A stretch of DNA of 64,000 nucleotides, from positions 1 through 64,000 of the forward strand of contig CALWQT010000011.1 in NCBI GenBank assembly GCA_944383765.1, read 5' to 3'. The notes beneath the pieces are model-generated. The model searched no databases. It was not told the DNA's origin and worked only from the letters and a program-made list of their open reading frames with translations. Shown piece by piece: positions 35,683 through 44,869 of the stretch. A program made the position numbers and the translations under genes. Each line of letters opens with the position of its first letter. Position 1 is the stretch's first letter. This DNA is from an uncultured Lachnospiraceae bacterium. Its GTDB lineage: Bacteria > Bacillota > Clostridia > Lachnospirales > Lachnospiraceae.

Positions 35683-36435
35683 TTATTCATATTCTACTAC
35701 ATCCAGCCATTTTTCCAGAAGTTCTTTCTCCTCCGGAATTGCTTTTGTCAATCTGGCTGCTGCCACAATGGGAAGCCATCTCTGTACATACTGTTTTGCC
35801 GTATCGCTCATATCGCAGAACAGGTCCATATACATCTCTGCCAGTTTTGGATTCTGAAGTGTCAGGAGAAGATATGTGGTGGCCGCATCTGCAGATGCAT
35901 TACCCTGAGTCGCATGGGACCAGTCAAGGATATAATATTTTCCATCTTTTCCTATCATAATATTAGTAGGATTGAAGTCTCCATGAAGTACTTTTTTATG
36001 CTTCGGCATACTTTCCAGGCGGGTATTCAGCTCATACCGGGTCGTTGCATTCACTGCCTTCAGGCTGTTGATCCTTCCGCTCATCTTATCTTTCATCTTA
36101 TTCAGCATGGGCGCTGTCTTATCATGAACCTCCAGCTGAAGCTCCACAAAATCCTTCATGTATTTCTGAAGATTTTCCGGATCTTTTTCCATCTTCTCTG
36201 CCAGAGTCTCCCCTTCGATGTAATCAGAAATAATAGCCCAGTTCCCATCTTCTGTCACAGTAACTCCATGTACCTTCGGAATCGGAAGCCCTGTCTCTTC
36301 TACTCTTGCCTGATTTAAAGCCTCATTGAGCACATCTGTTTTTGGATAGTTTTTGTCAAATACTTTCCAGACTTTATCTCCCACCTGATAAATGATCTTA
36401 TGGGTACGGGTAGCTAAAATTTTATCTGTCTTCAT
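35683..36435 (-). CDS. Aminoglycoside phosphotransferase-like small-molecule kinase
   Basis: The 250-residue protein has the APH/choline-kinase catalytic loop HGDFNPTNIMI and the metal site YILDWSHATQGN, with the N-lobe KIIYQVGDKVWKVF. It matches the group sometimes named TIGR02172. Substrate unknown; a resistance role is not implied. AAAGGAG is seven bases before the ATG. It lies 28 bases behind adhE and is probably expressed with it. Confidence 0.85.
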   Translation of the reverse strand: MKTDKILATRTHKIIYQVGDKVWKVFDKNYPKTDVLNEALNQARVEETGLPIPKVHGVTVTEDGNWAIISDYIEGETLAEKMEKDPENLQKYMKDFVELQLEVHDKTAPMLNKMKDKMSGRINSLKAVNATTRYELNTRLESMPKHKKVLHGDFNPTNIMIGKDGKYYILDWSHATQGNASADAATTYLLLTLQNPKLAEMYMDLFCDMSDTAKQYVQRWLPIVAAARLTKAIPEEKELLEKWLDVVEYE

Positions 36436-36463
36436 CTTGCTATCTCCTTTCCTTCTCCCTTAT

Positions 36464-39076
36464 TTATTTACCGTAGTAAGCCTTCAGGTACATCTCTTTG
36501 ATCTCGCTCATCAGCGGATATCTTGGGTTTGCCCCTGTACACTGATCATCGAAGGCATTTTCTACCATTTCGTCCAGAGTATCCAGGAAATATTTCTCAT
36601 CTACGCCATAATCCTTGATAGTTGCCTTGATTCCAACTGCTTTCTTCAGTTCTTCAATCTTCTCTACCAGTTTCTTTACAGCCTCATCATCATCTTTCGC
36701 CTGAATACCGCAGAAACGGGCACATTCTGCATATCTGGCTTTTGTATGAGGATATTCGTACTGCGGGAAGGTTCCCATCTTAGTTGGAACTTCCACTGCA
36801 TTATACTCTACGATCATGGAGATCAGCAGCGCATTGGCAACACCATGAGGAAGATGATGATAAGCACCTAATTTATGGGCCATGGAATGGCACAGTCCCA
36901 AGAATGCGTTGGCAAAGGCCATACCTGCCATACAGGAAGCATCTGCCATTTTCTGACGGGCAACCACATCATTTCCATTGTTATAAGCTGCCGGCAGATA
37001 ATCAAACACATTCTTCATTGCTTTCAGAGCAAGGCCATCTGTATAATCCGTTGCCATGATGGATGCATATGCCTCCAACGCATGAGTCAGTACGTCAACA
37101 CCGGAAGCGCTGGTCAGACCCTTAGGCTGGCTCATCATATTGTCCGTATCCACGATTGCCATGTTCGGAAGCAGTTCGTAATCAGCCAACGGATATTTTA
37201 CTCCTGTTTCCTGATCTGTGATAACTGCAAATGGAGTTACCTCAGAACCGGTACCGGAAGATGTGGGAATGGCTACAAAGTATGCTTTTTCTCCCATCTT
37301 CGGGAAGGTATAAACACGTTTCCGGATATCCATAAAACGCATTGCCATATCCTGGAAATCTACTTCCGGATGTTCATACATTACCCACATGATCTTTGCT
37401 GCGTCCATAGCAGAACCGCCGCCGAGAGCAATGATCACATCAGGCTGGAATGCCTCCATAGCCTTAGCACCTGCCTGGGCATTTGCCAAAGTCGGGTCTG
37501 GCTGTACATCAGAGAATGTTGTGTAAACAATGCCAAGTTCATCCAGCTTATCGGTGATCGGTTTGGTATAACCATTCATATATAAGAAACTATCGGTTAC
37601 CAGGAAGGCTCTCTTCTTTCCCAGTACTCCCTTCAGTTCATTTAATGCAACCGGCATACAGCCCTTCTTGAAATAAACCTTCTGAGGCGCTCTGAACCAC
37701 AGCATATTTTCTCTCCTCTCTGCCACTGTCTTAATATTCAGCAAATGTTTGATTCCTACGTTCTCAGAAACAGAGTTTCCACCCCAGGAACCACATCCCA
37801 GTGTAAGAGACGGAGTTAATTTAAAGTTATAAAGGTCACCGATACCACCCTGAGAAGAAGGCGTATTGATCAGGATACGGCAGGTCTTCATAGCTGCTGC
37901 ATGTTTTGCCATCTTTTCTTTCTCATTTACATTGATATACAGAGAAGAAGTATGGCCATATCCACCGTCTGCTACCAGACGCTCTGCTTTTGCCAGTGCT
38001 TCATCAAAATCTTTTGCTTTATACATTGCCAGTACAGGAGAAAGCTTTTCATGAGCAAACTCTTCTGAAATGTCTACAGATTCCACTTCACCGATCAGAA
38101 TCTTCGTACTTTCCGGCACATCCACTCCTGCCAGAGCTGCAATCTTATGAGCAGACTGTCCTACGATCTTAGCATTCAGGGCTCCGTTGATGATGATGGT
38201 TTTTCTTACCTTATCCAGCTCATCACCTTTTAAGAAGTAGCATCCTCTGTCCTGAAATTCCTTCTTTACTTCTTTATAAACCGGTTCCAGAACGGTTACA
38301 GACTGTTCGGATGCACAGATCATACCATTATCAAATGTCTTTGAATGGATAATGGAGTTTACTGCTACCTTGATATCAGCCGTCTCGTCAATGATGACCG
38401 GAGTATTTCCTGCTCCTACACCCAAAGCAGGCTTTCCGGAAGAATAAGCTGCTGTTACCATACCAGGACCGCCGGTAGCCAGAATAGTATCGGAACCTCT
38501 CATAACCTCATTGGTCAGTTCCAGGCTGGGAACATCGATCCAACCGATGATACCTTCCGGAGCTCCTGCTTTTACAGCCGCATCTAATACCACTTTTGCT
38601 GCTGCTATGGTAGAATGTTTTGCTCTCGGATGTGGGGAAATGATAATGGCATTTCTTGTCTTAAGAGCAATCAACGTCTTGAAAATCGCTGTAGAGGTAG
38701 GGTTGGTTGTAGGGATAACTGCCGCGATCAGGCCCAGCGGCTCTGCTATCTTTTTAATTCCAAACGCCTTATCTTCCTCGATCACACCGCAGGTTTTTGC
38801 ATCTTTATAAGCATTATAAATGTATTCTGCTGCATAATGATTCTTGATAATCTTATCTTCTACCACACCCATGCCGGTTTCTTCCACTGCCATCTTTGCC
38901 AGGGGAATTCTCTGCTGGTTTGCTGCTTTTGCAGCTTCAAAAAAGATCTTATCCACCTGTTCCTGGGTGTATGTTGCAAATTCCTTCTGCGCTTTTCTCA
39001 TCGCATTCATTTTTGCGACCAGTGCGTCCACGTTGTCGATGATTTCCGGTACGTTAACTTCCTTGCCCTTTGCCAT
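36464..39076 (-). CDS. adhE: Bifunctional acetaldehyde-CoA/alcohol dehydrogenase
   Basis: The 870-residue enzyme has an N-terminal CoA-acylating aldehyde dehydrogenase (residues 1 to about 440, catalytic Cys in NGMICASEQS) and a C-terminal iron alcohol dehydrogenase (from about 455; GGGSAMDAAKIMW and the metal-binding GLCHSMAHKLGAYHHLPHG). It reduces acetyl-CoA to ethanol with two NADH, regenerating NAD in fermentation, and so uses the acetyl-CoA made by the PFL system. TAGGAGG lies seven bases before the ATG. A consensus promoter and a Rex-like operator precede it. Confidence 0.97.
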   Translation of the reverse strand: MAKGKEVNVPEIIDNVDALVAKMNAMRKAQKEFATYTQEQVDKIFFEAAKAANQQRIPLAKMAVEETGMGVVEDKIIKNHYAAEYIYNAYKDAKTCGVIEEDKAFGIKKIAEPLGLIAAVIPTTNPTSTAIFKTLIALKTRNAIIISPHPRAKHSTIAAAKVVLDAAVKAGAPEGIIGWIDVPSLELTNEVMRGSDTILATGGPGMVTAAYSSGKPALGVGAGNTPVIIDETADIKVAVNSIIHSKTFDNGMICASEQSVTVLEPVYKEVKKEFQDRGCYFLKGDELDKVRKTIIINGALNAKIVGQSAHKIAALAGVDVPESTKILIGEVESVDISEEFAHEKLSPVLAMYKAKDFDEALAKAERLVADGGYGHTSSLYINVNEKEKMAKHAAAMKTCRILINTPSSQGGIGDLYNFKLTPSLTLGCGSWGGNSVSENVGIKHLLNIKTVAERRENMLWFRAPQKVYFKKGCMPVALNELKGVLGKKRAFLVTDSFLYMNGYTKPITDKLDELGIVYTTFSDVQPDPTLANAQAGAKAMEAFQPDVIIALGGGSAMDAAKIMWVMYEHPEVDFQDMAMRFMDIRKRVYTFPKMGEKAYFVAIPTSSGTGSEVTPFAVITDQETGVKYPLADYELLPNMAIVDTDNMMSQPKGLTSASGVDVLTHALEAYASIMATDYTDGLALKAMKNVFDYLPAAYNNGNDVVARQKMADASCMAGMAFANAFLGLCHSMAHKLGAYHHLPHGVANALLISMIVEYNAVEVPTKMGTFPQYEYPHTKARYAECARFCGIQAKDDDEAVKKLVEKIEELKKAVGIKATIKDYGVDEKYFLDTLDEMVENAFDDQCTGANPRYPLMSEIKEMYLKAYYGK

Positions 39077-39134
39077 GATTTCATCCTCCTACACTTTTTA
39101 TATCTGGATTTGTTAAGTATTAAGCTCAAGCTAA

Positions 39135-39152
39135 TCGTTATTTATTTAACGA
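39135..39152. promoter_or_regulatory. Candidate Rex operator upstream of adhE
   Basis: TCGTTAAATAAATAACGA is an 18-base near-perfect palindrome close to the clostridial Rex consensus TTGTTAA-N4-TTAACAA. It starts four bases past the -10 of the adhE promoter, where a bound repressor would block transcription. Rex senses NADH/NAD, which fits adhE. Confidence 0.65.
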
Positions 39153-39156
39153 TTTG

Positions 39157-39185
39157 ATTATATAATAGCGTTAAAAAAATGTCAA
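39157..39185 (-). promoter_or_regulatory. adhE promoter
   Basis: TTGACA (39180-39185), 17-base spacer, TATAAT (39157-39162) on the minus strand, fully consensus. The leader to the ATG is about 75 bases. Confidence 0.88.
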
Positions 39186-39448
39186 TCATGTTATTTGTCA
39201 ATCTTTTATGCAAATATGAAAATTATTTGTACATTTTATATAATACCATAAAATCCTTGTAAATCATAGGGTTTTTCCCATTTCCCCGGATTATTTTGTA
39301 TACAGTATTTTCAATATTCTTTTTTTATTTTTTCTTGATATTTAATTAACAATTTATTCAGCATATCTATGAAAAAAGGCCCTTTCTTGCTCTTTGGAAA
39401 GCCCCGGTGTATACTGTAATAAGAATTTTAAAGGTTCAGGTGATTTTT
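39186..39448 (+). promoter_or_regulatory. Intergenic region and promoter of the EamA transporter gene
   Basis: AT-rich and without genes. It holds TGTATACAGTA at 39297-39307 and a promoter TTGCTC (39387-39392), 17-base spacer, TATACT (39410-39415). The -10 lies inside TGTATACTGTA (39408-39418), so the same word occurs twice, 111 bases apart, the second on the promoter itself. Confidence 0.55.
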
Positions 39449-40315
39449 ATGTGGATTGCCTTTGCATTTGGTTCTGCATTTTTTGCAGGCATCACTTCTA
39501 TCCTTGCAAAATGCGGTATTCAGAAGACGGATTCTACGGTAGCAACCGCTATCCGTACTATTGTCGTACTGATTTTTTCCTGGCTCATGGTATTGGTAGT
39601 AGGTTCACAGAATCAAATTGGTTCTATTCGTCCGAAAACACTATGTTTTCTTATTCTATCTGGTTTCGCAACCGGCGCATCCTGGCTATGCTATTTTAAG
39701 GCATTACAGCTGGGTGACATCAACAAAGTAGTTCCCATTGACAAATCCAGTACCGTCCTGACCATTATTCTGGCATTTATCTTTCTTCATGAAGAAATCA
39801 ACTTACCCAAGGCCATCGGTGTTGTGCTGATTGCCGTCGGTACTTTTTTGATGCTGGAAAAGAAAGACGTCACACATAGACCAGCGAAAGGAAAAAGCTG
39901 GTTCCTATATGCAATCGGTTCTTCTGTTTTTTCCAGCTTGACTTCTATTCTTGGAAAAATAGGCATCTCTGGTCTGGAATCTAATCTCGGTACTGCTATC
40001 CGTACCAGTGTCATACTGGTAATGGCGTGGATCATGGTTTTTGCCGAAAAAAAGCAACATACAATCTATCAGATACCAAAACGGGAACTTGGTTTTATCT
40101 GCCTGTCCGGATTGGCAACCGGTGCATCCTGGCTATGCTATTATAAAGCGTTGCAGGATGGATTTGCCAGTGTTGTAGTTCTTCCCATCGACAAGCTGAG
40201 CATATTAGTCACTATTGTATTTTCACGCCTTGTATTTCATGAACGGCTATCCCAAAAAGCTACCATTGGACTGATTTCTATTGTAATAGGTACCATGTCC
40301 ATGCTGATCCTGTAA
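39449..40315 (+). CDS. EamA/DMT family transporter
   Basis: The 288-residue membrane protein has ten hydrophobic segments arranged as two EamA repeats; CLSGLATGASWLCYYKALQDG in the second half repeats LILSGFATGASWLCYFKALQLG of the first. Such carriers move metabolites or amino acids; the substrate is unknown. The start ATG has AGGTGA five bases upstream; an upstream ATG fourteen codons earlier lies in the promoter. Flanked by adhE (divergent) and an M20 peptidase (convergent). Confidence 0.9.
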   Translation: MWIAFAFGSAFFAGITSILAKCGIQKTDSTVATAIRTIVVLIFSWLMVLVVGSQNQIGSIRPKTLCFLILSGFATGASWLCYFKALQLGDINKVVPIDKSSTVLTIILAFIFLHEEINLPKAIGVVLIAVGTFLMLEKKDVTHRPAKGKSWFLYAIGSSVFSSLTSILGKIGISGLESNLGTAIRTSVILVMAWIMVFAEKKQHTIYQIPKRELGFICLSGLATGASWLCYYKALQDGFASVVVLPIDKLSILVTIVFSRLVFHERLSQKATIGLISIVIGTMSMLIL

Positions 40316-40368
40316 AAATTGGATTTTGGGAAGTGAATAAAAAATAAAACTACCACCAGCAACGAAAA

Positions 40369-40405
40369 ACCGGCGTGTTATTTCATTCAGAAATAACACG
40401 CCGGT
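40369..40405. terminator. Terminator between EamA and M20 peptidase genes
   Basis: A perfect 16-base-pair stem (ACCGGCGTGTTATTTC with its inverse) and five-base loop. The GTTTTTC run on the minus strand makes it a terminator for the leftward peptidase operon; it may also serve the EamA gene. Confidence 0.85.
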
Positions 40406-40413
40406 CAAACAAT

Positions 40414-41868
40414 TTAGTCCTGTCCCGGAATAACCGGTACTGCATCTTCTGGAACCGGACAGTAATATCCTCCGGCTACTTTCTTCTGGAACTCTTCTTT
40501 CGCAGCTTCCAGAACCTCTGGCTTCTCATACAGATCAATGGCTGCCGCCGCAATTACTTTTCCTGCTGTCAGTAACCCTTTATGGCCGATGGATGTATGG
40601 CCGCAGGATACATTCTGCCAGCTGTGTCCTGGTGCCTTTGACACAAATGATGCCGTATTGATCTGAGCAGTAGGTGTCAGCCAGCTTACATCCCCCACGT
40701 CTGTGGAACCAGCTCTCTGTTTCTCACTATAATGATATGGAATCAGGAAATCATTCAGCGGCTTTGTTCCGTGGCAGCTCTTTTCATCTACAAACTCTGC
40801 AATCTCGCTGCTCTCATCACAGGCTGACCCGGGAAGAGAATCGTCTTTCATCTCGTAAGAATCCATGATCTGCTTTGCATATTCCATCTCTTCTTCTGTA
40901 TAAGAAGGAACACCCACTTCATTGAAGTTATCCCACAGCAGCTGCTCCAGTACTTTATTGGGAACAGTATTGGAACAGCCGTCGATAAACTGCTGTCTCA
41001 CTTCTGTCTCCGTCATCATAGCTGCCGCCTGAGCAATCTTATCCACTCTCGCCTGAAGGGCCAGTGCATCTTTTGCCAGTTTCGAGCGGACCATATAAAG
41101 AACTCTTGCATGAGGCTGTACTACATTCGGAGAATTTCCGCCTGCATCTGTAATGGCATAATGAATCCTTGCAGAATCCGGCATATGCTCTCTCAGGAAC
41201 TGTACTCCTATATTCATGATCTCCACTGCATCCAATGCGGAACGGCCCATTTCCGGCGCTCCTGATGCATGAGAAGCCACTCCTTTGAAAATATATTCTG
41301 TCTGAATACAGGTATTGCAGGTACCGCTGGTAACCTGGTTCACATCAGAAGGATGCCAGGTAAGCGCTGCATCCAGCTCTTTCCAGATTCCGTCCCTTGC
41401 CATAAATGCTTTGGAGGCTCCGCCTTCCTCTCCCGGGCAGCCATAAAAAATCACGGTTCCATGACCTTCCCCTTTTTTCTCCAGATACTTTTTCACTGCA
41501 AATGCAGCAGCCATAGAACCTGCTCCCAGCATATTATGGCCGCATCCATGTCCACAGCCGTTGGCAACCAGCTCTTCTCTCACCACTGCTCCTGCCTTCT
41601 GGGATAATCCGGACAGGGCATCATACTCTGCCAGAATTCCAATGACCGGCTTTCCGGAACCGTATACTGCCTTAAACGCAGTTTCAATACCTGCTACCGG
41701 GGTCTCAACCTGAAATCCTTCCTTTTTTAATACCTCACAGTATAATTTAGCAGACTGATACTCCATCAGTGATAATTCTGCGTACTCCCATATTTTATCA
41801 GAAACATCTGTGATCACATCCTGTTTCTCATCTATATAATCCAGAAACTCTTTCTTATCTATTCCCAT
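40414..41868 (-). CDS. M20 family amidohydrolase (AbgB-like)
   Basis: The 484-residue enzyme has the zinc-binding GHGCGHNMLG and PGEEGGASK motifs and the segment AEYDALSGLSQ characteristic of the AbgB p-aminobenzoyl-glutamate hydrolase group within M20D. It would cleave an N-acyl amino acid or a similar amide in the cytosol. It lies 31 bases behind the amino-acid ABC genes, so its substrate may be what they import. Confidence 0.9.
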   Translation of the reverse strand: MGIDKKEFLDYIDEKQDVITDVSDKIWEYAELSLMEYQSAKLYCEVLKKEGFQVETPVAGIETAFKAVYGSGKPVIGILAEYDALSGLSQKAGAVVREELVANGCGHGCGHNMLGAGSMAAAFAVKKYLEKKGEGHGTVIFYGCPGEEGGASKAFMARDGIWKELDAALTWHPSDVNQVTSGTCNTCIQTEYIFKGVASHASGAPEMGRSALDAVEIMNIGVQFLREHMPDSARIHYAITDAGGNSPNVVQPHARVLYMVRSKLAKDALALQARVDKIAQAAAMMTETEVRQQFIDGCSNTVPNKVLEQLLWDNFNEVGVPSYTEEEMEYAKQIMDSYEMKDDSLPGSACDESSEIAEFVDEKSCHGTKPLNDFLIPYHYSEKQRAGSTDVGDVSWLTPTAQINTASFVSKAPGHSWQNVSCGHTSIGHKGLLTAGKVIAAAAIDLYEKPEVLEAAKEEFQKKVAGGYYCPVPEDAVPVIPGQD

Positions 41869-41899
41869 AGTTTCTTTCTCCTTTCCATTTTATGATCCA

Positions 41900-42646
41900 C
41901 TAATAAAGAACCTTTCCAAGAAATTCTTTTGTCCTGGGATTCTGAGGATTCCCAAAGATTTCTTCAGGACTTCCTTTTTCTGCAATGATTCCTCCGTCCA
42001 TAAAGAATACCCTGTCTGAAACCTCTCTGGCAAATCCCATCTCGTGCGTCACGATCACCGTGGTCATTCCTGTTTTTACCAGTTCCTTGATTACATTCAG
42101 TACCTCTCCTACCATTTCCGGATCCAGGGCCGAAGTCGGTTCGTCAAAAAGCATAACATCCGGTTCCATGGCAAGAGCCCTCACAATAGCCAGCCTCTGT
42201 TTCTGACCTCCGGAAAGCCGCTTCGGATATTCATTCAATTTATCGATCAATCCAACTCTCTCCAGAAGTTCTGCTGCCATTTCATCTGCTTCTTTCTGGG
42301 ATTTTTTCCCTAAAAGAACAGGCGCCATGGTAATATTTTTCTGTACTGTCATATTGGGAAACACATTAAAATGCTGGAATACCATTCCCATTTTCTGCCG
42401 GTGAATATTGATATTCACACTCTTATCTGTAATATCCACACCTTCAAAATAGATTTTCCCTTCATCCGGGGTTTCCAGAAGGTTCAGACACCTTAAAAAC
42501 GTACTCTTTCCTCCTCCGGACGGCCCGATCACAGACACGACCTCTCCCTGAGTAATATGCTCTGTGACACCTTTCAATACATGAAGATCGCCGAATTTTT
42601 TATGTAAATTTTCCACCTTTAAAAGTTCTTTACTGTTCACCTGCAT
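41900..42646 (-). CDS. Amino-acid ABC transporter ATP-binding protein
   Basis: The 248-residue polar-amino-acid type ATPase has Walker [10 protein letters not shown], signature [15 protein letters not shown], Walker [15 protein letters not shown] and the H-loop [11 protein letters not shown]. It energises the permease, whose gene it overlaps by 17 bases. Typical of GlnQ/ArtP/TcyC-like systems; the amino acid cannot be named. Confidence 0.94.
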   Translation of the reverse strand: MQVNSKELLKVENLHKKFGDLHVLKGVTEHITQGEVVSVIGPSGGGKSTFLRCLNLLETPDEGKIYFEGVDITDKSVNINIHRQKMGMVFQHFNVFPNMTVQKNITMAPVLLGKKSQKEADEMAAELLERVGLIDKLNEYPKRLSGGQKQRLAIVRALAMEPDVMLFDEPTSALDPEMVGEVLNVIKELVKTGMTTVIVTHEMGFAREVSDRVFFMDGGIIAEKGSPEEIFGNPQNPRTKEFLGKVLY

Positions 42647-43313
42647 TCATTCTCCTCTCCAACGCCAGAACGCATTTTGATAATCCGAATGTCACGATAA
42701 AGTAGATGATACCAACAATGATCAACGGCTCTATGGTCAAATACAGAGCTCCGGAAATAGATTTGTACTGGGTCATCAATTCTCCTACAAAGAATGTGGA
42801 TGCCAGCGATGTCTCCTTGATCATGGTTACAAATTCATTGCAAAGCGCCGGCAAAATATTTTTTACCGCCTGAGGCATTACCACATGGATCATAGCCTGA
42901 CGGCTGTCCAGACCCAGACAGCGGGCAGCTTCCGTCTGCCCCTTATCCACCGCCTGAATACCTGCACGGATAATCTCTGATACATAAGCCGCTGAATTCA
43001 GGCAAAGAGCAATGGTAATACACGCAAACTCACTCAGATCCAGAAATGACAATAAATCCGGAAGGAGAAAGTAAAAGAAATACAGCTGTAAAAGCAGAGG
43101 CGTTCCGCGGACTACTTCTATAAAAATCCCAGCCACCACACTTAATGGCTTCACTTTCCCGATTTCCCACTTGCTCATCCTCATAAGAGCAAGAAAAAAT
43201 CCGATTACGCATCCAGCCAGCACGGTAATAAAGCTGAGAAGAAGCGTGTATCCAAGACCTGTGAGAAACAGATTCCAATATCCATTCCATACCTTTTCAA
43301 TATTTGCTAACAC
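42630..43313 (-). CDS. Amino-acid ABC transporter permease
   Basis: The 227-residue membrane protein of the HisMQ family has about five hydrophobic segments, [16 protein letters not shown] near the centre and the EAA loop [30 protein letters not shown]. Only one permease gene is present, so it probably forms a homodimer. It lies between the binding-protein and ATPase genes. Confidence 0.93.
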   Translation of the reverse strand: MLANIEKVWNGYWNLFLTGLGYTLLLSFITVLAGCVIGFFLALMRMSKWEIGKVKPLSVVAGIFIEVVRGTPLLLQLYFFYFLLPDLLSFLDLSEFACITIALCLNSAAYVSEIIRAGIQAVDKGQTEAARCLGLDSRQAMIHVVMPQAVKNILPALCNEFVTMIKETSLASTFFVGELMTQYKSISGALYLTIEPLIIVGIIYFIVTFGLSKCVLALERRMNAGEQ

Positions 43314-43334
43314 GGAAACAACCTCCTCTTACCG

Positions 43335-44162
43335 TTACTGATTCATCAGGCCAAGACTGTTTGCCTGCTCCAGGGCTTCATCATACCACTGTTTGTAAAG
43401 TCCCTTTTCCATCACATCATCAATAATCTTATTTACTTCAGCCAGCAATTCGTCCTGTCCTTTTGTCACAGCAACTACATTGCCCTGGGATTCATAATCA
43501 AAATAATAGTCTGCCATAGTGATTTCCGGATAATTCTTTGCAAAAGATTCTCCTACTCCATCTGCTACTGCAAGAGCGTCGATCTTTCCTGTAGTCAGCA
43601 TCATAATGCCATCATTTAAACTGGAAATAGCCTGCATTTCCACATCATCCGGCAGCTGTTCCTGTACCAGTGTCTGCTGCAGTGCTCCATTCTGAGCTGC
43701 CACTTTCTTTCCTGCAAAATCTTCTGCTGTCTGATACTGATCTGCTTTTTCCTTCAGTACCAGAAGTCCCTGGTCCTTTCCATCGCTGCTCTCTGCTTTG
43801 TAGTAATTGGAAAGTCCCATGTTTTCTTCCCTTTCCGGTGTTTTTGCAAAACCGGAAATGGCAATATCCACTTTTCCTGTACCGATAGCTGCTTCTACCG
43901 CTGCAAAATCCATGGTCTGCAGTTCAAACTCCACTCCCAGCTGTTCCGCAATATATTTTCCCAGTTCAATATCGCAACCCAGATATTTTGTTTCTCCGGA
44001 ACTTACATCCTGAAATTCATAGGGAGCGAAATCCGGGCTGGTTGCCATTACCAGTTTTCCCGTTTCTTTGATCGTTTCTAATTTATTCTCTTCTTTTTTA
44101 CTGCAACCGGATAATGATACCGCTGCTGCCATCACCGCCAACCAAATCATTGCTTTTTTCAT
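43335..44162 (-). CDS. Amino-acid-binding lipoprotein of ABC transporter
   Basis: The 275-residue SBP_bac_3 protein starts at the ATG with AGAGGAGG eight bases upstream. Lipobox SLSGC follows the signal helix. KLVMATSPDFAPYEFQD, CDIELGKYIAEQLGVEFELQTMDF and KVAAQNGALQQTLVQEQL are hallmark segments. It captures a polar amino acid or dipeptide outside the cell for the importer and the M20 peptidase encoded downstream. Confidence 0.93.
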   Translation of the reverse strand: MKKAMIWLAVMAAAVSLSGCSKKEENKLETIKETGKLVMATSPDFAPYEFQDVSSGETKYLGCDIELGKYIAEQLGVEFELQTMDFAAVEAAIGTGKVDIAISGFAKTPEREENMGLSNYYKAESSDGKDQGLLVLKEKADQYQTAEDFAGKKVAAQNGALQQTLVQEQLPDDVEMQAISSLNDGIMMLTTGKIDALAVADGVGESFAKNYPEITMADYYFDYESQGNVVAVTKGQDELLAEVNKIIDDVMEKGLYKQWYDEALEQANSLGLMNQ

Positions 44163-44213
44163 AATCATATCCTCCTCTTTACTTATCAAATCATTTTTGC
44201 TTTTCTTTTATAC

Positions 44214-44242
44214 ACTATACTGCATATTTATGAATTTGTAAA
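44214..44242 (-). promoter_or_regulatory. Promoter of the amino-acid importer operon
   Basis: TTTACA (44237-44242), 17-base spacer, TATAGT (44214-44219) on the minus strand, about 50 bases before the binding-protein start. Confidence 0.65.
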
Positions 44243-44329
44243 TAGGAATATTACATATTTTTTAAATAAATATTCACTTTTTTGCTGGATATATGTAATA
44301 AAAATACCTAATATCTCTTAAATAGTATA

Positions 44330-44360
44330 TATATTTATGCGTTTTATTTGCATAAATATA
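44330..44360. repeat. AT-rich inverted repeat upstream of the importer promoter
   Basis: TATATTTATGC (44330-44340) and GCATAAATATA (44350-44360) are perfect 11-base arms around nine bases. The rest of 44243-44396 is AT-rich with no supported gene. The repeat could be an operator for the leftward importer, about 90 bases upstream of its -35. Confidence 0.45.
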
Positions 44361-44396
44361 ATGAATATCTTTTTCCATTTCATTCAACAAAAAAGA

Positions 44397-44412
44397 TGTT
44401 TCATGTGAAACA
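44397..44412. promoter_or_regulatory. parS-like ParB-binding site
   Basis: TGTTTCATGTGAAACA is the reverse complement of the 16-mer found at 60367 and 61464 and differs from the Bacillus parS consensus TGTTNCACGTGAAACA by one central base. It sits inside a longer 30-base palindrome with 14-base arms (44392-44417 and flanks). Confidence 0.75.
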
Positions 44413-44427
44413 TCTTTTTCAACAGAT

Positions 44428-44462
44428 ACAAAAAACTGCCGGAACAACTCCGACAGTTTTTC
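44428..44462 (-). terminator. Terminator downstream of the tRNA fragment
   Basis: AAAACTGTCGGA and TCCGGCAGTTTT form a stem with one mismatch, followed by T-rich sequence on the minus strand. It lies just past the tRNA-like 3' end, as expected for an original tRNA gene terminator. Confidence 0.7.
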
Positions 44463-44466
44463 TTCC

Positions 44467-44513
44467 TGCTCCCACCGTGAATCGAACACGGAATTGAGTC
44501 TTAGGAGAGGCAC
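44467..44513 (-). pseudogene. 3' half of a tRNA-Arg(CCU)-like gene, probable attachment-site remnant
   Basis: The minus strand reads anticodon loop CTCCTAA (anticodon CCT), anticodon 3' stem GACTC, a T arm CCGTG-TTCGATT-CACGG and acceptor TGGGAGC plus A. No matching 5' acceptor (GCTCCCA) or D arm lies upstream; beyond the anticodon loop the sequence is unrelated. The boundary falls in an inverted repeat TTAGGAG-AGGCA-CTCCTAA (44510-44528), the shape of a tyrosine-recombinase core site. It is in the same orientation as the complete tRNA-Arg(CCU) at 55339. Confidence 0.65.
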
Positions 44514-44541
44514 TCCTAAAGGTCAATCAGCTACCTTATAA

Positions 44542-44869
44542 GTTTAAATAATCCCCGTATTTACTGGGTTTTCACGGCATCAGGATGTTATCCTGTACCT
44601 CAGTATTTCTGCTAATTTTAAGGTGTTTTAGACCTTCCAATTTGCAGGTGATTAGCATGAAGTTCGAATTTGGGAAAATGCTCAATGGTAAAAACAAACC
44701 GCTATTGTGTGGATGCGTCCCTTCTAGTATTAGGACGTTTTTCCTGATCTGCTCTGGAACTTCTCTAGAACAGTATGTACATAATAGACTGAAAGAAAGA
44801 GGACAACCCATGTTAGATTGCCCTCTTATGTTTCTTTGGGTGCAGATGCTTGCTCTATGATTTATTACT
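44542..44869. other. Non-coding left end of the accessory island with TTAGCA words
   Basis: No convincing gene. Overlapping reading frames on both strands lack ribosome sites. TGCTAAT (44610-44616) and GATTAGCA (44650-44657) repeat a word that is clustered at the other end of the island (55085-55253), which suggests integrase arm-type sites. Confidence 0.5.

Noticed and set aside
35683..36435. Aminoglycoside resistance gene
   Set aside because: The APH-like fold is shared by many small-molecule kinases, and this group with TIGR02172-like features is not known to give resistance.
44274..44513. 79-aa minus-strand reading frame over the parS-like site
   Set aside because: It spans the tRNA fragment, a terminator and the parS palindrome; composition is AT-driven and there is no ribosome site.
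44467..44541. A complete tRNA gene on the minus strand
   Set aside because: The 3' half is tRNA-like but there is no pairing 5' acceptor strand or proper anticodon 5' stem, so only a fragment is called.
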